Shown piece after piece: positions 63,999 to 64,000 of a stretch of 64,000 nt of DNA. Each line of letters opens with the position of its first letter. Within the stretch, counting starts at the first letter, position 1. This DNA is from Eretmocerus hayati. Lineage: Eukaryota > Arthropoda > Insecta > Hymenoptera > Aphelinidae. The DNA lies in assembly GCA_029851415.1 (NCBI GenBank), contig CM056741.1, positions 84,706,282 to 84,770,281 of the forward strand, in the 5' to 3' direction. The notes under the pieces were generated by a model. That model was not told the DNA's origin, made no database searches, and saw only the letters and a program-made list of their open reading frames with translations. The translations under genes were made by a program, and so were the position numbers.

Positions 63999-64000
63999 AG

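Noticed and set aside
1..64000. CRISPR arrays, bacterial operons, riboswitches, tRNA or rRNA genes
   Set aside because: The tandem repeats have no spacer structure, the DNA is clearly eukaryotic, and I saw no cloverleaf or rRNA core sequence by eye.

Overview
This is eukaryotic, animal-type DNA made almost entirely of transposable elements. I see no convincing host gene, no rRNA or tRNA gene and no CRISPR array. The families present (Ty3/gypsy LTR elements, CR1-like and R1-like non-LTR retrotransposons, long-inverted-repeat and foldback DNA elements, a 174-bp satellite) and the abundant (GA)n/(CT)n and (GATA)n microsatellites suggest an arthropod, probably an insect. The species cannot be fixed from this sequence.

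Layout. 1-2,400: 174-bp satellite in two opposite orientations, then two 24-bp palindromes. 3,221-22,556: an old Ty3/gypsy element on the minus strand (LTRs roughly 5-6% different; gag-pol broken by four stop codons). A very young Ty3/gypsy element on the plus strand (7,889-21,453) sits inside its gag, with a 4-bp target duplication AATC. The young element has LTRs that differ only in two simple-repeat lengths, a tRNA-type primer site, a 122-bp tandem repeat array in its leader, intact gag and pol, and an intact third ORF after pol that follows a strong 3' splice site.

22.5-49.6 kb is a multi-layer nest of non-LTR retrotransposons. An old CR1-like copy (family A, minus) can be followed from 48,913 down to 35,009 and probably to 27,236. 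It has been split by a DNA-transposon remnant, by two R1-like copies and by a nearly intact plus-strand family-A copy (43,002-48,374). Several of these junctions lie in (GA)n tracts, and family A carries such a tract inside its own ORF1. A second CR1-like family (B) occupies 23.5-27.2 and 29.0-32.1 kb; its second copy is itself interrupted by a ~1.09-kb terminal-inverted-repeat element.

49.7-57.4 kb is a large inverted duplication: two arms of about 2.9 kb around a 2-kb spacer that holds a decayed transposase-like gene. Each arm has been hit by a different foldback element. 57.6-64 kb holds a third CR1-like family (C, minus) and a possible gag fragment at the window edge.

How the parts work together: in the young LTR element, gag supplies the particle, pol (probably reached by -1 frameshifting) the enzymes, and ORF3, probably made from a spliced RNA, an extra zinc-knuckle protein. 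In CR1 family A, ORF1 and the endonuclease-RT ORF2 share one frame and are separated by a single UGA followed by CUA or CUG in two independent copies. This points to stop-codon readthrough as the way ORF2 is made.
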